From: Hemerocallis citrina
Taxonomy: Eukaryota; Streptophyta; Magnoliopsida; Asparagales; Asphodelaceae
Length of the DNA: 64,000 nucleotides
Direction of reading: 5' to 3'
Assembly (NCBI GenBank): GCA_017893485.1
Contig: CM030365.1
Span: 29,596,289 to 29,660,288 of the forward strand
The translations under genes and the position numbers were made by a program. Under the pieces are notes generated by a model. The model was not told the DNA's origin, made no database searches, and saw nothing but the letters and a program-made list of their open reading frames with translations. Shown here piece by piece: positions 11,215 to 23,201 of this stretch; within the stretch, counting starts at the first letter, position 1; each line of letters starts with the position of its first letter.

Positions 11215-11607
11215 AAGCCATACTGAGGTTCTTGACTCATGTTCCCGTTCATCATATCACCACTAGTGCCTGTCCTTATCGTTTTCGGGTTAATTAATTA
11301 CTTAACGAATCTCCTAGAGTGGTGTACCCTACCGGCCTAAATTTAAAACTGAATAACTGAAATACCTCTACGGGCCTCAACAAATAACTCAACACCGGTA
11401 TACTAGGGTCACACACCTCTAGAGACTCAAACTCAAAAGTCGAAACCAAAGTCCCACTAAACAAAGGTGGCTTAACTGAATATCTCAAATCAAGTACTAA
11501 ACTGAATGTCTCAAAATCAAATATTGAACTGAATGTCAAGTATAGACTGAATTATCTGAAAACCAATCATTCGAAATAACACTCAAACTTACCAAGATCC
11601 TTCAGTA

Positions 11608-12025
11608 CCAGTCGACTTATACTGTAGTAAGTCGACTGCCCAGAGGATAAATATCCAAAATTTCACAAAAATAAACTAAGTCATGTAAGTCGACTTATAA
11701 GATAATCGGTCGACTTACCAGACGTAAATTCCAATAATTTCTCAAAATATATTCTAAGTACGTAAGTCGACTGAAAGGAGTCATAGGTCGACTGTCCAGA
11801 AAGGACTAATAATTTTTACAAAATAAATTCCTCAGTGAACCAGTCGACTGCCTACGAGCTAGGTCGACTGTCCAGAAAGAACTCATAATTTTTACAAAAT
11901 AAATTCCTCAGGAACCAGTCGACTGCCTACGAGCTAGGTCGACTGTCCAGAACGATTTTTCATGGATTCTAAAATACAGTAGCAGGCTCGTACCAGTCGA
12001 CTGTACAGTAGGCCAGTCGACTGTC
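11608..12025. repeat. Paired GTCGAC palindrome cluster, LTR2
   Basis: Twelve GTCGAC sites fall in six pairs over about 420 bp. The clearest pair reads CCAGTCGACTGCC, about 10 bp, then AGGTCGACTGTCC, and is repeated twice in succession with the same AT-rich spacer. All twelve sites are intact here and in LTR3, unlike LTR1. Confidence 0.82.
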
Positions 12026-12209
12026 GGCCTACAGTTTTTCACAATTTTAGATCTGATTACAAAATCAAAACTGGGGTTTTCTAAAGATTCATTGTTTATG
12101 AAAATAGTTCGTATTCAGGCAAAATGACAAATCTCAACAAATCCTCATTATGGATATATTATTCAAAACATCAAATATGTCGAAACTCAAGTTCTCATGT
12201 TCTAGATCT

Positions 12210-12471
12210 CTAATCCTTTCATTAGGGTTTCACAAGACTATATTTCTTTCACAAATCTAAATCAAAATCCGATTTACAATGTATAAGATCCAGGCGTTCA
12301 CCATCCGATCATAACCATACTCAAATCTTAATCTTGTCTTTAGCAATACGATTTTATAAACAAAGATCTACTAATCATTCGTAGATTTCACAACATGGTA
12401 TAAACAACAATCATTATTCACATGAATCATACCACAATACAAGATCTATATCATTCACAACATCAATAAAC
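12210..12471. other. Inferred recombination switch interval in LTR2
   Basis: The last LTR3-specific base is T12209 (ATCTCTAATCC; LTR1 has ATCACTAATCC). The first LTR1-specific base is T12472 (AAACTATATTG; LTR3 has AAACAATATTG). The 262 bp between them carry no base that tells the parents apart, so the crossover or conversion end lies here. Confidence 0.8.
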
Positions 12472-13200
12472 TATATTGCCACTCGCATACATGGATCAAC
12501 CATAAGACAAATTTATATCACTCACAAACAAAACAAAACACACAATGTCACTCACATGAATCAAACAATAAAATAAATTTTATATCACTCACCTTGAATT
12601 GAGAATATTCAACGAAAAGCTTTCCTTTTGCTAGATCCAAACCTCTTCTTTCTCCACCAAAATAAATCTCCAAAAATTCTGTATTTTCTTCTCAATGACG
12701 GCTGAAAGAAATCCTTTAAATATCCGGGATTAGGAGTTTAGGGTTTTACCCCACTTTTGCAAATTAATCCTTTCCAAAATACAACTTCACATATATAGGT
12801 ATAGTCTTGGAAATCCATTCAAAATTCATTTAAATTTGGATTTAAAGGTAAAATATACTCATAAATCTCAATTGGTACTGTTCAAAACATCCATAAATCA
12901 CATTTTGCACTTTAACCCTTAAAATGTCAAATTTGCAAAAAGGTCCTTCTTTTCTCAAAAATTACAAATAGTTCCGATTAATTTCAGAAAAATCTGAAAA
13001 AATATTAAATAAATCCCAAATATTAAATAATGATTTTTCATAAAGAAAATTAAATTTTCAAACTTCTCATAAAAGTATTTGCACGTGTTTTGCACGGGTA
13101 TGAAGATAAACCTTTTAGAAAATATTAATTAAATCTCCAAAAATCAATTTAAATTCATTTTCAAATATAAAAATAATATTTGAAAATACGGGGTTCTACA

Positions 13201-13215
13201 TCACTCCCTACTTAG
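13201..13215 (-). other. B polypurine tract, right element
   Basis: Identical to 5536-5550: minus strand CTAAGTAGGGAGTGA next to the LTR2 end. Confidence 0.75.
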
Positions 13216-13400
13216 AAGAGTTCTGTCCTCAGAACTACTACTAATGAGTCCAAACCACATACCAACAAAGAAAATAATATCTCATAAATAGAACATAGTC
13301 CAAACAATTGCATATGACAACATAATCAAAATAGGAGAATTATAACTCAATCAATGGTACAATCATTCAAAAGAATTACAATCACACAAAAGAAATACGC

Positions 13401-13832
13401 TCATACAAAAAGTTCAGGGAAATCCTTCTGCATGCGATCCTCTGGCTCCTAATTAGCCTCCTCGAACTGCTGATTCCTCCACAACACCTTGAACATAGGT
13501 ATCACCTTGCGCATGAGAACTTTCTCTCTACGGTCAACGATCTCAACAGGCTATTCCTTGTAACTCAAGTTCACCTGTAGATCTTCAGGAATCTCTACCA
13601 ACTGATGATTCTGATCTGGCACATACTTCCTCAACAATGACACATGGAATACATCATGCACTTGTGCCAACTCCTCTGGAAGCTTCAATCTATATGCTGT
13701 CTTGCCAATCCGCTCCATGATCCTGTATGGCCCAATATACCTTGGCGCCAACTTGCCTCCCTTACCAAACCTGATCACTCCTTTGGTCGGAGAAACCTTG
13801 AGGAAAACTGCATCCCCAACCTCAAACTCCAA
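13401..13832 (-). pseudogene. B2 integrase C-terminus with chromodomain-like tail
   Basis: This is the second copy of the GPY/F and chromodomain-like segment, shifted by 7665 bp. It has the same three in-frame stops as the left copy. The one residue difference in the open part is S for R in the LQVNL(R/S)YKE stretch, due to TTGTAACTC in place of TTATATCTC. It confirms that the stops predate the duplication or were shared by conversion. Confidence 0.85.
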
Positions 13833-13838
13833 GTCTCT

Positions 13839-15137
13839 TCATCGAGTATCAGCATAACTCTTCTGCCGAATCTGAGCCTCAACCAACCTCTTGCGAATCA
13901 GCTCAATCTGCTCCGACGTCTGCTGCACGATCTCAGGACCATACATCTGCCTCTCGCCAACCTCATACCAACAAACAGGTGTCCTGCACCTCCTCCCGTA
14001 CAAAGCCTCATACGGTGCCATCCCGATACTCGCATGGTAACTGTTGTTATAAGCAAACTCAACCAATGCCAAGTATCTCTCCCAACTACCACCGAAATCC
14101 ATAACACAAGCCCTCAGCATATCTTCCGGTACTCGATTCACCCTCTCAGTCTGACCATCAGTCTGTGGATGAAATGCGGTACTGAAATCAGTTCTGGTGC
14201 CTAAAGCTGCTTGTAAGCTCTTCCAAAACCTTGAAGTAAACCTTGCATCTCTGTCGAAAACAATCGACACAGGAACTCCATGAAGTCTCACAATTTCCCC
14301 AATGTACAACTCAGCCAATTTCTCCATCGACCAAGTAATCTTCATGGCTAGAAAGTGAGCCGACTTAGTCAAACGGTCCACAACAACCCAAATCGAGTCA
14401 TTGCCCTTCGAACTCCTCGGCAAACCCGTGATGAAATCCATACTGATATTCTCCCATTTCCACTCCGAAATGGGCAATAGTTGTAATAATCCTCCAGGTC
14501 TCTGATTTTCTGCTTTGATCTGCTGACAAGTCAGACACCTTGCCACGAAATCTGCCACATCCCTCTTCATACCAGACCACCAAAAGTGCTGTTTGATGTC
14601 CCTGTACATCTTCGTGCCTCCTGGATGAACTGACAACAAGGTACTGTGTGCTTCCTGCAAGATACTCTCTCTCAAATCTGCATTATCTGGAACACACAAC
14701 CTCTCACCCATCCAAAGAATTCCATCCTGGACACGAAACTCTGATAGCTTGCCTTCTGAAACCTGTTGCAACATCTTCTGAATCTCTGAGTCTGATCTCT
14801 GACCTTCCACAATCCTCTCTCTCAAGGACGGCTGCAGCCTCAACTGAGCCAAAGATGTCTCTAAACCTTGCAGCATCACCTCGATACCTGCCTGATCAAT
14901 CTCTACTGCCAACTCTCTGCGAGTAGTGATCAAACTCGATAAACTACTCTTCCTGCTAAGTCCATCAGTCACCACATTCGCCTTGCCCGGGTGATACTTG
15001 ATCTCAGGACGAATGTCTTCCAATATTTCCAACCACCTTCTCTGCCGAAGATTTAGATCCTTCTGTTGATAAATGTACTTCAGGCTCTTGTGGTCGGTGT
15101 ACATGTTAACCTTCTCACCATAAACATAATCCTCCAC
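13839..15137 (-). pseudogene. B2 RNase H end and integrase core
   Basis: This is a 432-codon open segment with the same HHCC set and D234, D295, E331 triad as the left copy. Four residues differ from it: I for V in LE(V/I)LEDIR, Q for R in EID(R/Q)AG, M for V in IEV(V/M)LQG and I for S in EAQ(S/I)RQK. These and silent changes all fall in 13201-15026. Beyond that point the two internals look identical. Confidence 0.9.
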
Positions 15138-15604
15138 TGCTTCAAGGCATAAATGATAGCTGCTAGCTCCAAATCATGTGTCGGATAATTCTTCTCATGC
15201 GGACGCAATTGCCTGGAACCATAAGCAATAATTCTGCCTTCTTGCATCAGGACACAACCCAAACCTCTGAGAGACGCATCACTGTAGATATCATAATCCT
15301 TTCCAGCTTGTGGCAAAGCTAAGATAGGTGCAGTAGTCAACCTTTCCTTTAACTCAAGGAAACTCTCCTCACACTTATCAGTTCATATAAATGTCACATT
15401 CTTCCGGGTCAAACATGTCAAAGGAACTGTAATCTGAGAATAACCCTGGATGAATCTCCTGTAGTAACCAGCTAAACCCAAGAAACTTCGGACTTCCTTC
15501 ACAGACGTTGGCCTGGGCCAATCCTTAACTGCTTCAACTTTCTGAGGATCATTAGCTACTCCCTCCTTAGAAAGAATATGACCAAGGAAAGCTACCTCAG
15601 ACTT
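15080..15604 (-). pseudogene. B2 RT connection and RNase H
   Basis: Same content as the left copy: YYRRFIQGY connection, TGA in place of W at 15383-15385, RNase H motif [15 protein letters not shown] and the frameshift after KQWR. I saw no nucleotide difference from 7415-7939, in contrast with the integrase end. Confidence 0.85.
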
Positions 15605-16336
15605 TCAAAACTCACACTTCGACAATTTGGCATACAAGCTATGCTCCTGCAATTTCTGTAATACCGCTGTCAAGTGCATAGAATGATCCTCCTCCGACTT
15701 CGAATACACCAAGATATCGTCGATGAAAATCACCACGAAGGAGTCAATAAATGGCCTCAAAATCCGATTCATCATATCCATGAACACTACTGGCGCATTC
15801 GTCAACCCGAATGGCATTACCAAAAACTCATAGAGTCCATGACGAGTCCTGAAAGCTGTCTTACTCACATCTTCCTCCTTGAATCGAACCTGATGATACC
15901 CCGATCTCAAATCAATCTATCAAAATACAGCTGCTCCTCGAAGCCTGTCGAACAAGTCATCAATCCGCGGCAGTGGATACTTATTCTGAATAGTCACCCT
16001 ATTCAACTCCCGATAGTCAATGCACATCCTCATTGACCCATCTTTCTTCTTGACCAACAATACTGGCGCTCCCCACGGAGAAGAACTCGGCCTAATAAGC
16101 CCTTTGCTCAACAGCTCCTCAATCTGCTTCATCACTTCATCTTGCTCTACAGGTGCCATCCTGTACGGAGCCTTAGAAATCGGCACACTCCCTGGCTGAA
16201 CATTGATGCAAAACTCCACATCCCTCTGCGGCGGTAATCTTGGAAAATCATCGAAGAACACCTTAGGAAAATCTCGAACAACCGGAATGCCCTTGACTTC
16301 ATCTGAAATTGCCATCTTGGATACCATGGTAGCCAC
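15605..16336 (-). pseudogene. B2 reverse transcriptase
   Basis: Fingers and palm (15920-16336) and the FIDDILVYS catalytic half (15605-15910) are separated by the same adjacent TGA TAG stops as in the left copy. The translations of both halves are identical to the left copy. Independent occurrence of paired stops is very unlikely, so they mark common descent. Confidence 0.92.
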
Positions 16337-16357
16337 CTTCGGAATCTTCTTCTTCCC

Positions 16358-16738
16358 TTAGAAAGTCACTGCGGGTCCACCTGGTGCTTTCACCAACACT
16401 TCTTTCTGCTTGCATTCAATTGTGGCATCATATATTGCCATCCAATCAATGCCCAAGATGACATCCACTTCCAAGACTTGCAGCTCGATCAAATCGATGC
16501 CGAACAACCTCCCACCAATCTCGATATCACAGCCCTCGTAATATCGATCCGCAATCAACTCTTCACCTGAAGGCGTTGCCACCGACAAAATCCTGCCTGG
16601 AAACAACTTAGGTTCCACACCTAAGATCTTTGCAAAACTTGGCGATAAAAAAGTATGCGATGAACCAGTGTCAAATAAAACCTTTGCCTTTATTCCATTA
16701 ATTAAAATAACTCCTGTTACAATAAGAACGATACTCAA
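16358..16738 (-). pseudogene. B2 aspartic protease
   Basis: Second copy of the 126-codon protease segment with DTG at residues 23-25 and VILGIDWM. The protein is identical to the left copy, with the same flanking stops. Confidence 0.88.
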
Positions 16739-16793
16739 TCTTAAATTGTTCTCAAATAAAGGTTTTACTTATTACATTGATTCAAAATAAAAA

Positions 16794-17653
16794 TCAGAAT
16801 TCTTGCATACCCTGTATTACATCTTCCGAGTTACCAGCGTCCTCCTTGGTTAATGCAAATATTCGCCCTTGCCTCTTCTGAAATTTGCATCCACCCGAAC
16901 CATCCTTCCTCAATTGTGGACAATGGGGCTGAGAATGTCCTGCCTGCCCACACTGGGAACAAATTTGCTTCGCCAACTTCGGACACGCTGACCTGTAATG
17001 TCCTGCCTCCTTGCAGTAATAACAGGTCACCCCCTGAGTTGCAGGTGCCTTCTGCACCGGATCACTGAACTTGGCCTGCTTCGCTGGGAATCCCTTCCCA
17101 CTCTGGCCTGATGCTGGCCTCTTGTTCCGGTTCCATGTATCTTGCCTCTTCTGGAACTGGTCCATATCTTCCTCAGTCATAGCTGCTCTCCTGACCAGCT
17201 TGTCGAATCTTCTGATGCCCAACGGAATCATCCTCGACCTCAAGTTTGGCCTCAAGCCCTACTCAAACTTTTTGGCCTTCTTTGCCTCGTCAACAACTAA
17301 CTCTGGTGCATATCTCAAAAGTTGAGCAAACTTGGTCTCATACTCCCGCACGGTCATGCTGCCCTGCTGAAGGTTCAAGAACTCGGTCGTCTTCTTCTCC
17401 TGAACATCTAGGGGAAAGAAGCGATCTTTGAACTCCTCCAGAAAAGCTTCCCAAGTCAACTGCTGATCTCCCAAAGTCCTCATCAGCGACTCCCACCAGA
17501 TACCAGCGTCCTTCTCTATCTGCATCGTAGCTAACTTCATCTTACTATCTGATACACCTTGGCGAATTCAGTCTCAAGATCGATTCCCGTTCCTCGAGAA
17601 CTACCAGATCCATCCTCATTGTTGCCACCATTCCTGCCCCTGGGTGCAACCAT
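16794..17653 (-). pseudogene. B2 gag with internal deletion
   Basis: The start is the ATG at 17651-17653. It has the same deletion of about 75 residues, the same in-frame TAG (17259-17261) and the same two zinc knuckles as the left copy. The proteins match exactly. The shared deletion shows that the master copy of this array lacked a complete gag. Confidence 0.9.
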
Positions 17654-17869
17654 TCTGAATACTACAAAACGAGGAAAAAATTAGAGCATCACACAATTCA
17701 AACTCACATCAATATCCTTTGGCAAAACTTCACTTGTATTCCAAAGGTAAAACATCATATTTCAGTTCTATGTGATACTCACTCTTTAATGTCCACACCT
17801 AGGTACTCACACTCTAGTGTCCACACCTAGGTTATTTTTATGTCATGTTTAGTATTACTATTGAAGCGT

Positions 17870-17881
17870 GCTCTGATACCA
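17870..17881 (-). other. PBS, tRNA-iMet type, right B element
   Basis: Minus strand TGGTATCAGAGC, five bases from LTR3. It is identical in context to 10205-10216. Confidence 0.93.
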
Positions 17882-18607
17882 ATCTCTGTAGCGCCCCAAA
17901 TTTCTAATAAGATATCTTAGAAAATACGTGGCACATTCCCAGCAATCCACTTCAATATAATATTAAACACAACCAACACCACTAAATTTTTCAACTTTTA
18001 TTACATCAATCACTTACATAGCATAACGGAAATTAAAACATCTCAACTCATAATTTGCTTTATTTACAACACAATCTTTTTACAACTCTACTTTTACAAA
18101 TTTACACAAAACTCTTATTAAGTCACTTTTTCTCAAAACCAACTCTAGCATACAATCTCCAACTCTAAGCAACAACCTGCATCATGTGAGGCTAGAGATG
18201 ATCCCTAACCCCCAAACAAAAGGGGTCAGCCATAAATGGTGTGAGTGACATAAAATCAACGAACAACATAAATGAACATACCTCACAAATTCTGAAACAA
18301 CATATATTAAATAAGAAGTGGAAAGTGAGAAATGACAGTAAACATGAAAACATCAAGTGGAACTAAACTAAGTGTCGGGTGTAGAAAACAGGAAACCACA
18401 TGCATAAATCCAAGTCAAGAAAACACAATTTCTATATGCTGACTCACTAATGCGTACTTGTCGGAGTCTATGCATCCCATTCTACATAGGTCCGGTGCAA
18501 GCCCTTAACGTCTTCACTTCATAGGGTTCAATCCCCCGCTATGCAACTAATCCTAACACGATGACTACTACGAGATAAAGATAAACTATGGATAGTATCT
18601 CATGCCC

Positions 18608-18879
18608 GATAATTCCGGAGATAGATCCCACACCCAAGATATTTCACTTGAATAATTCCGGAGGTCATCCCACACCGAAACATTGACACGTCACCACACG
18701 AATACCACATGTGCTTCACCTCGACTCCGATAATTCTGGAGATCAATCCCACACTACAAGTAGTTACCGTGATAATTCTGGAGATTGTCCCACACCACAA
18801 GACTGTGATAATTCCGGAGACATATCCCACACCACTAATAATCTACTGTGATAATTCCGGAGATTAAATCCCACATCGA
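18608..18879. repeat. GATAATTCCGGAGA repeat array, LTR3
   Basis: Six units, same sequence as the LTR2 array. Confidence 0.8.
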
Positions 18880-19272
18880 AAGCCATACTGAGGTTCTTGA
18901 CTCATGTTCCCGTTCATCATATCACCACTAGTGCCTGTCCTTATCGTTTTCGGGTTAATTAATTACTTAACGAATCTCCTAGAGTGGTGTACCCTACCGG
19001 CCTAAATTTAAAACTGAATAACTGAAATACCTCTACGGGCCTCAACAAATAACTCAACACCGGTATACTAGGGTCACACACCTCTAGAGACTCAAACTCA
19101 AAAGTCGAAACCAAAGTCCCACTAAACAAAGGTGGCTTAACTGAATATCTCAAATCAAGTACTAAACTGAATGTCTCAAAATCAAATATTGAACTGAATG
19201 TCAAGTATAGACTGAATTATCTGAAAACCAATCATTCGAAATAACACTCAAACTTACCAAGATCCTTCAGTA

Positions 19273-19690
19273 CCAGTCGACTTATACTGTAGTAAGTCGA
19301 CTGCCCAGAGGATAAATATCCAAAATTTCACAAAAATAAACTAAGTCATGTAAGTCGACTTATAAGATAATCGGTCGACTTACCAGACGTAAATTCCAAT
19401 AATTTCTCAAAATATATTCTAAGTACGTAAGTCGACTGAAAGGAGTCATAGGTCGACTGTCCAGAAAGGACTAATAATTTTTACAAAATAAATTCCTCAG
19501 TGAACCAGTCGACTGCCTACGAGCTAGGTCGACTGTCCAGAAAGAACTCATAATTTTTACAAAATAAATTCCTCAGGAACCAGTCGACTGCCTACGAGCT
19601 AGGTCGACTGTCCAGAACGATTTTTCATGGATTCTAAAATACAGTAGCAGGCTCGTACCAGTCGACTGTACAGTAGGCCAGTCGACTGTC
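19273..19690. repeat. Paired GTCGAC palindrome cluster, LTR3
   Basis: Twelve sites in six pairs, same as LTR2. In the sense of the element the cluster lies about 1.2-1.6 kb into the LTR, downstream of the TATA-like box. Confidence 0.82.
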
Positions 19691-20379
19691 GGCCTACAGT
19701 TTTTCACAATTTTAGATCTGATTACAAAATCAAAACTGGGGTTTTCTAAAGATTCATTGTTTATGAAAATAGTTCGTATTCAGGCAAAATGACAAATCTC
19801 AACAAATCCTCATTATGGATATATTATTCAAAACATCAAATATGTCGAAACTCAAGTTCTCATGTTCTAGATCTCTAATCCTTTCATTAGGGTTTCACAA
19901 GACTATATTTCTTTCACAAATCTAAATCAAAATCCGATTTACAATGTATAAGATCCAGGCGTTCACCATCCGATCATAACCATACTCAAATCTTAATCTT
20001 GTCTTTAGCAATACGATTTTATAAACAAAGATCTACTAATCATTCGTAGATTTCACAACATGGTATAAACAACAATCATTATTCACATGAATCATACCAC
20101 AATACAAGATCTATATCATTCACAACATCAATAAACAATATTGCCACTCGCATACATGGATCAACCATAAGACAAATTTATATCATTCACAAACAAAACA
20201 AAACACACAATGTCACTCACATGAATCAAACAATAAAACAAATTTTATATCACTCACCTTGAATTGAGAATATTCAACGAAAAGCTTTCCTTTTGCTAGA
20301 TCCAAACCTCTTCTTTCTCCACCAAAATAAATCTCCAAAAATTTTGTATTTTCTCCTCAATGACGGCTGAAAGAAATCC

Positions 20380-20387
20380 TATAAATA
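20380..20387 (-). promoter_or_regulatory. TATA-like box, LTR B3
   Basis: The plus strand reads CCTATAAATATCC and the minus strand GGATATTTATAGG. It is about 480 bp from the LTR 5' end in the minus sense and is followed by TTTCTTTCAGCCGTC. LTR1 and LTR2 have TTTAAATA here. Promoter use is an inference. Confidence 0.4.
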
Positions 20388-21048
20388 TCCGGGATTAGGA
20401 GTTTAGGGTTTTACCCCACTTTTGCAAAATAATCCTTTTCAAAATACAACTTCACATATATAGGTATAGTCTTGGAAATCCATTCAAAATTCATTTAAAT
20501 TTGGATTTAAAGGTAAAATATACTCATAAATCTCAATTGGTACTGTTCAAAACGTCCATAAATCACATTTTGCACTTTAACCCTTAAAAATGTCAAATTT
20601 GCAAAAAGGTCCTTCTTTTCTCAAAAATTACAAATAGTTCCAATTAATTTCAGAAAAATCTGGAAAAATATTAAATAAATCCCAAATATTAAATAATGAT
20701 TTTTCATAAAGAAAATTAAATTTTCAAACTTCTCATAAAAGTATTTGCACGTGTTTTGCACGGGTATGAAGATAAACCTTTTAGAAAATATTAATTAAAT
20801 CTCCAAAAATCAATTTAAATCCATTTTCAAATATAAAAATAGTATTTGAAAATACGGGGTTCTACAACACGGCTATTCTCACTGTGTCGGAACAAGTATA
20901 ACGATTCTCAAATGCTCAAACAAACCACAAAGTTGATCACAAACAAAACTACAAGGGACTATCCTATAGATGTCGTGTTGTGCGGTGCGCTAGTCCTTAA
21001 TGCAGTTATTTATATTAGATGACACTAATGCACACTTTTTCAGATTCT

Positions 21049-21117
21049 ATGCATCCCAAACTACATAGGTCTGAGGGCAAGCCCTTAACCGTTCTTCATC
21101 TTGCAGGGTTCAATCCC
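21049..21117 (-). other. Shared LTR module, solo LTR A
   Basis: In the minus sense GGGATTGAACCC (21106-21117), about 36 bp, then CCTATGTAGTTTGGGATGCAT (21049-21069), followed by AATCTGAAAAAGTGTGCATTAG. Same order as in families B, C and D. Confidence 0.7.
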
Positions 21118-22064
21118 TCGTTATGACTTAAATACTACTGTAACTACGATAAGTATCCTAGATGTTCTATGAGTTACGAGCTCATGTCCAGACAGCCTGG
21201 AGGGGAATCCTACATCATGTCACGACGCATCATGAAGAACCTATGGATAATTCAGCCTCTGTCATGGGACATGATACCACCCGTAGTCACCAAACACCAC
21301 ACGATCGTCGCCTGCAGTACGGACTCCTGGAGACATATCCACGTCATCGTGAATACAGCCTATGAATACTCTCACACCGTAGCTCTGACGCCCTCATACT
21401 CGTGTTTTTCTCTTATTTTCGTCACCTCTTCACTATACATCTAATCCTTAGTTATTTGAATCATGAACAAAATCAATTCTCTAGAGTTAGTCTTTCCACT
21501 ATACCGGTCTTAATTGTCTATTCAACATGACCCAATCTTGGTCTTTTCATCTCAAATTTCATTTCAACTTATCTCTTTTCATTTCCGGTATGAGGCTTAA
21601 CTACAGTAGTTCTCAATTTCAATTCACAATCACAAAATCGAGTTTTCACAGTCAATAAGTCTTTTTCATGATCAACAATAGTTTTCCTTTCATGTTCATA
21701 GCATTTGTATATTCATGCTCATAAAATCTTTCATAATTCATCATAACATTCAATTTCACTTTCATGTACAAACTCATGCATAAACCAAAGAATTCATTTT
21801 TCTAACTTGTCACATTCATAGCTCATTCTTCCCATGAAATTACCGTACTGTCATTTTATCAAAAATTTACACTTTCTTTGCCAAAACTCATTTCAAAACT
21901 CTTTTAAAGAAGGCATGTATTTTTCTTTATTCAAGGACAATTTGTACTAATAAAAATAATAAGTTCTTTCTTGCCAAAAATAGTCTCAAATCCTTATTTA
22001 TACTGGGCCACAGGTTATAGAAAATTCTTCCACAAAAATCCAGATATTAGTTGAAACTTCAGGG

Positions 22065-22285
22065 CAGTCGATTGTTAGGACATGGACGGTCGGCTGTTCT
22101 GTGAGGATTTACAACTCGAAAATCAATGATCAGGGTAGTCGATTGTCACAGTGTAGTCGGTCGACTGATCCGCAAGGGTTTGAACTCAAAAACAAATAAT
22201 CAGGATGGTCGACTGTTCTGCAAAGATTTGAACTCGAAAACAATTACTCGGAGCAGTCGACTGTTTCAATATAATTGGTCGACTG
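22065..22285. repeat. GTCGACTG motif cluster, solo LTR A
   Basis: Degenerate and intact AGTCGACTG motifs (for example GGTCGACTGATCC, GCAGTCGACTGTTTC, GGTCGACTGATGC) alternate with a spacer of the type AACTCGAAAACAATNANTCAGG. The pairing resembles the B cluster although the spacer differs. Confidence 0.7.
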
Positions 22286-23193
22286 ATGCTACTAGGTTTT
22301 TCAAATTCCAAAAATGTTTTTAGTTCTTTTTCTTCTCTTTTGAGTCAAAAATATCCATATTTCAAAATGTATGAGATTACAGCAAGCCAGTATTTTTATA
22401 ATCATTATTTACTAATAAAACATGCATTTTTTATCTTATTTTATGTTCTATGTCCAAAATTCCGACAATGGGAACAAATCATAGTTGCACACATTTTGAA
22501 ATATAAATTTTTACAAAAATATTTCATTCCCTTTTTTTTCATTCATTAATCAATCAGATTAACTTAGAACATTGAAAATTTTCTTTCTTACTACGATGAG
22601 ATCACTCACAATCAACCAAATCAATTTCACATGAAGCATTCAATTTTGCCTCATATATAGAGATTTTCTTCACACAACATGGTTCTTTAATATCTAGCAT
22701 GGCAAAACATGATATCTTCTAGCATTTTAACTCATAATTTATCAACTAGCAATCACTTCAACACACATCTTCTAAATTACCAATTCATCTCTACATAAGC
22801 AACCATAGGCCAACTTCACTTAAGTTTTTGTTAACAATTCTATTAAAACATTCCTAGCATGGTATCTAGCTTTGGAAGCATGAGAAACACCCACCTTATA
22901 TGGAGAGAAAAATCCAAAGAACTTCCATAGAATCTCCTACAACGAATGAACAAGGCCTTCTTCTCCTAGATCAACCACCAAGTTGTGCCTCTGCTTATAG
23001 TGATGCAAGCAAACTGAGACTCCCTCTTCTTGATCCTTGAAAAATTCGTCCTCCTCCTTGGATGAAGAACACAATAGTACACAATCTCACAACTCCTCAA
23101 TCTTTTGCCTCACTAAAATTACTTCTCTTTCTTTTCTTTCTATTCTTTTCTTTCAAAAATTCTAAGTGTGAGAATGAAGAGTATAGTGAGGGG

Positions 23194-23201
23194 TATTTAT
23201 A
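23194..23201 (-). promoter_or_regulatory. TATA box, solo LTR A
   Basis: The minus strand reads TATAAATACCCCTCAC, a typical plant TATA context, followed by ACTCTTCATTCTCACAC. The second A LTR has TATAAATACCCCCC at 54909-54916. It lies about 550 bp from the LTR 5' end in both, which supports a real promoter. Confidence 0.65.

Larger units (their letters stand above)
10222..13200 (-). repeat. B LTR2 (shared middle LTR, mosaic)
   Basis: LTR2 serves both as 5' LTR of the left element and 3' LTR of the right one. From 10222 to about 12209 I found no difference from LTR3. From 12472 to 13200 it matches LTR1 at sites where LTR3 differs (AAACTATATTG versus AAACAATATTG, AATAAAATAAA versus AATAAAACAAA, TTTAAATATCC versus TATAAATATCC). 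The switch lies in 12210-12471, where all three agree. This is the product expected from crossover between the two LTRs of one element. Confidence 0.9.
2557..20866 (-). mobile_element. Tandem B array: LTR-internal-LTR-internal-LTR
   Basis: Three near-identical LTRs (2557-5535, 10222-13200, 17887-20866; 2979-2980 bp) alternate with two internal regions of exactly 4686 bp, so every feature recurs with a 7665-bp shift. Both internals share the same disabling stops, so the element was already dead, or descended from one dead copy, when it was duplicated. Flanks are ATACC on the left and ACACG on the right, which could be a decayed TSD. The uninterrupted family A LTR (52430-55463) runs through the corresponding site without this insert. 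Unequal LTR recombination is the simplest origin. Confidence 0.9.
17887..20866 (-). repeat. B LTR3 (rightmost, 5' LTR)
   Basis: 2980 bp with the same ends as LTR1. Its low-coordinate two thirds match LTR2. Its high-coordinate third has private changes (AAACAATATTG, TTTTGTATTTTCTCC, GCAAAATAATCC, CCATTTTC, AATAGTATTTG). As 5' LTR in the minus sense it would hold the promoter. It ends at TTCTACA, followed by ACACGG of LTR A. Confidence 0.93.

Noticed and set aside
2557..20866. Tandem array as an assembly artefact
   Set aside because: Not fully excluded. The LTRs carry private differences in each copy and the two internals differ at about 14 sites, which a simple duplicated contig would not show.
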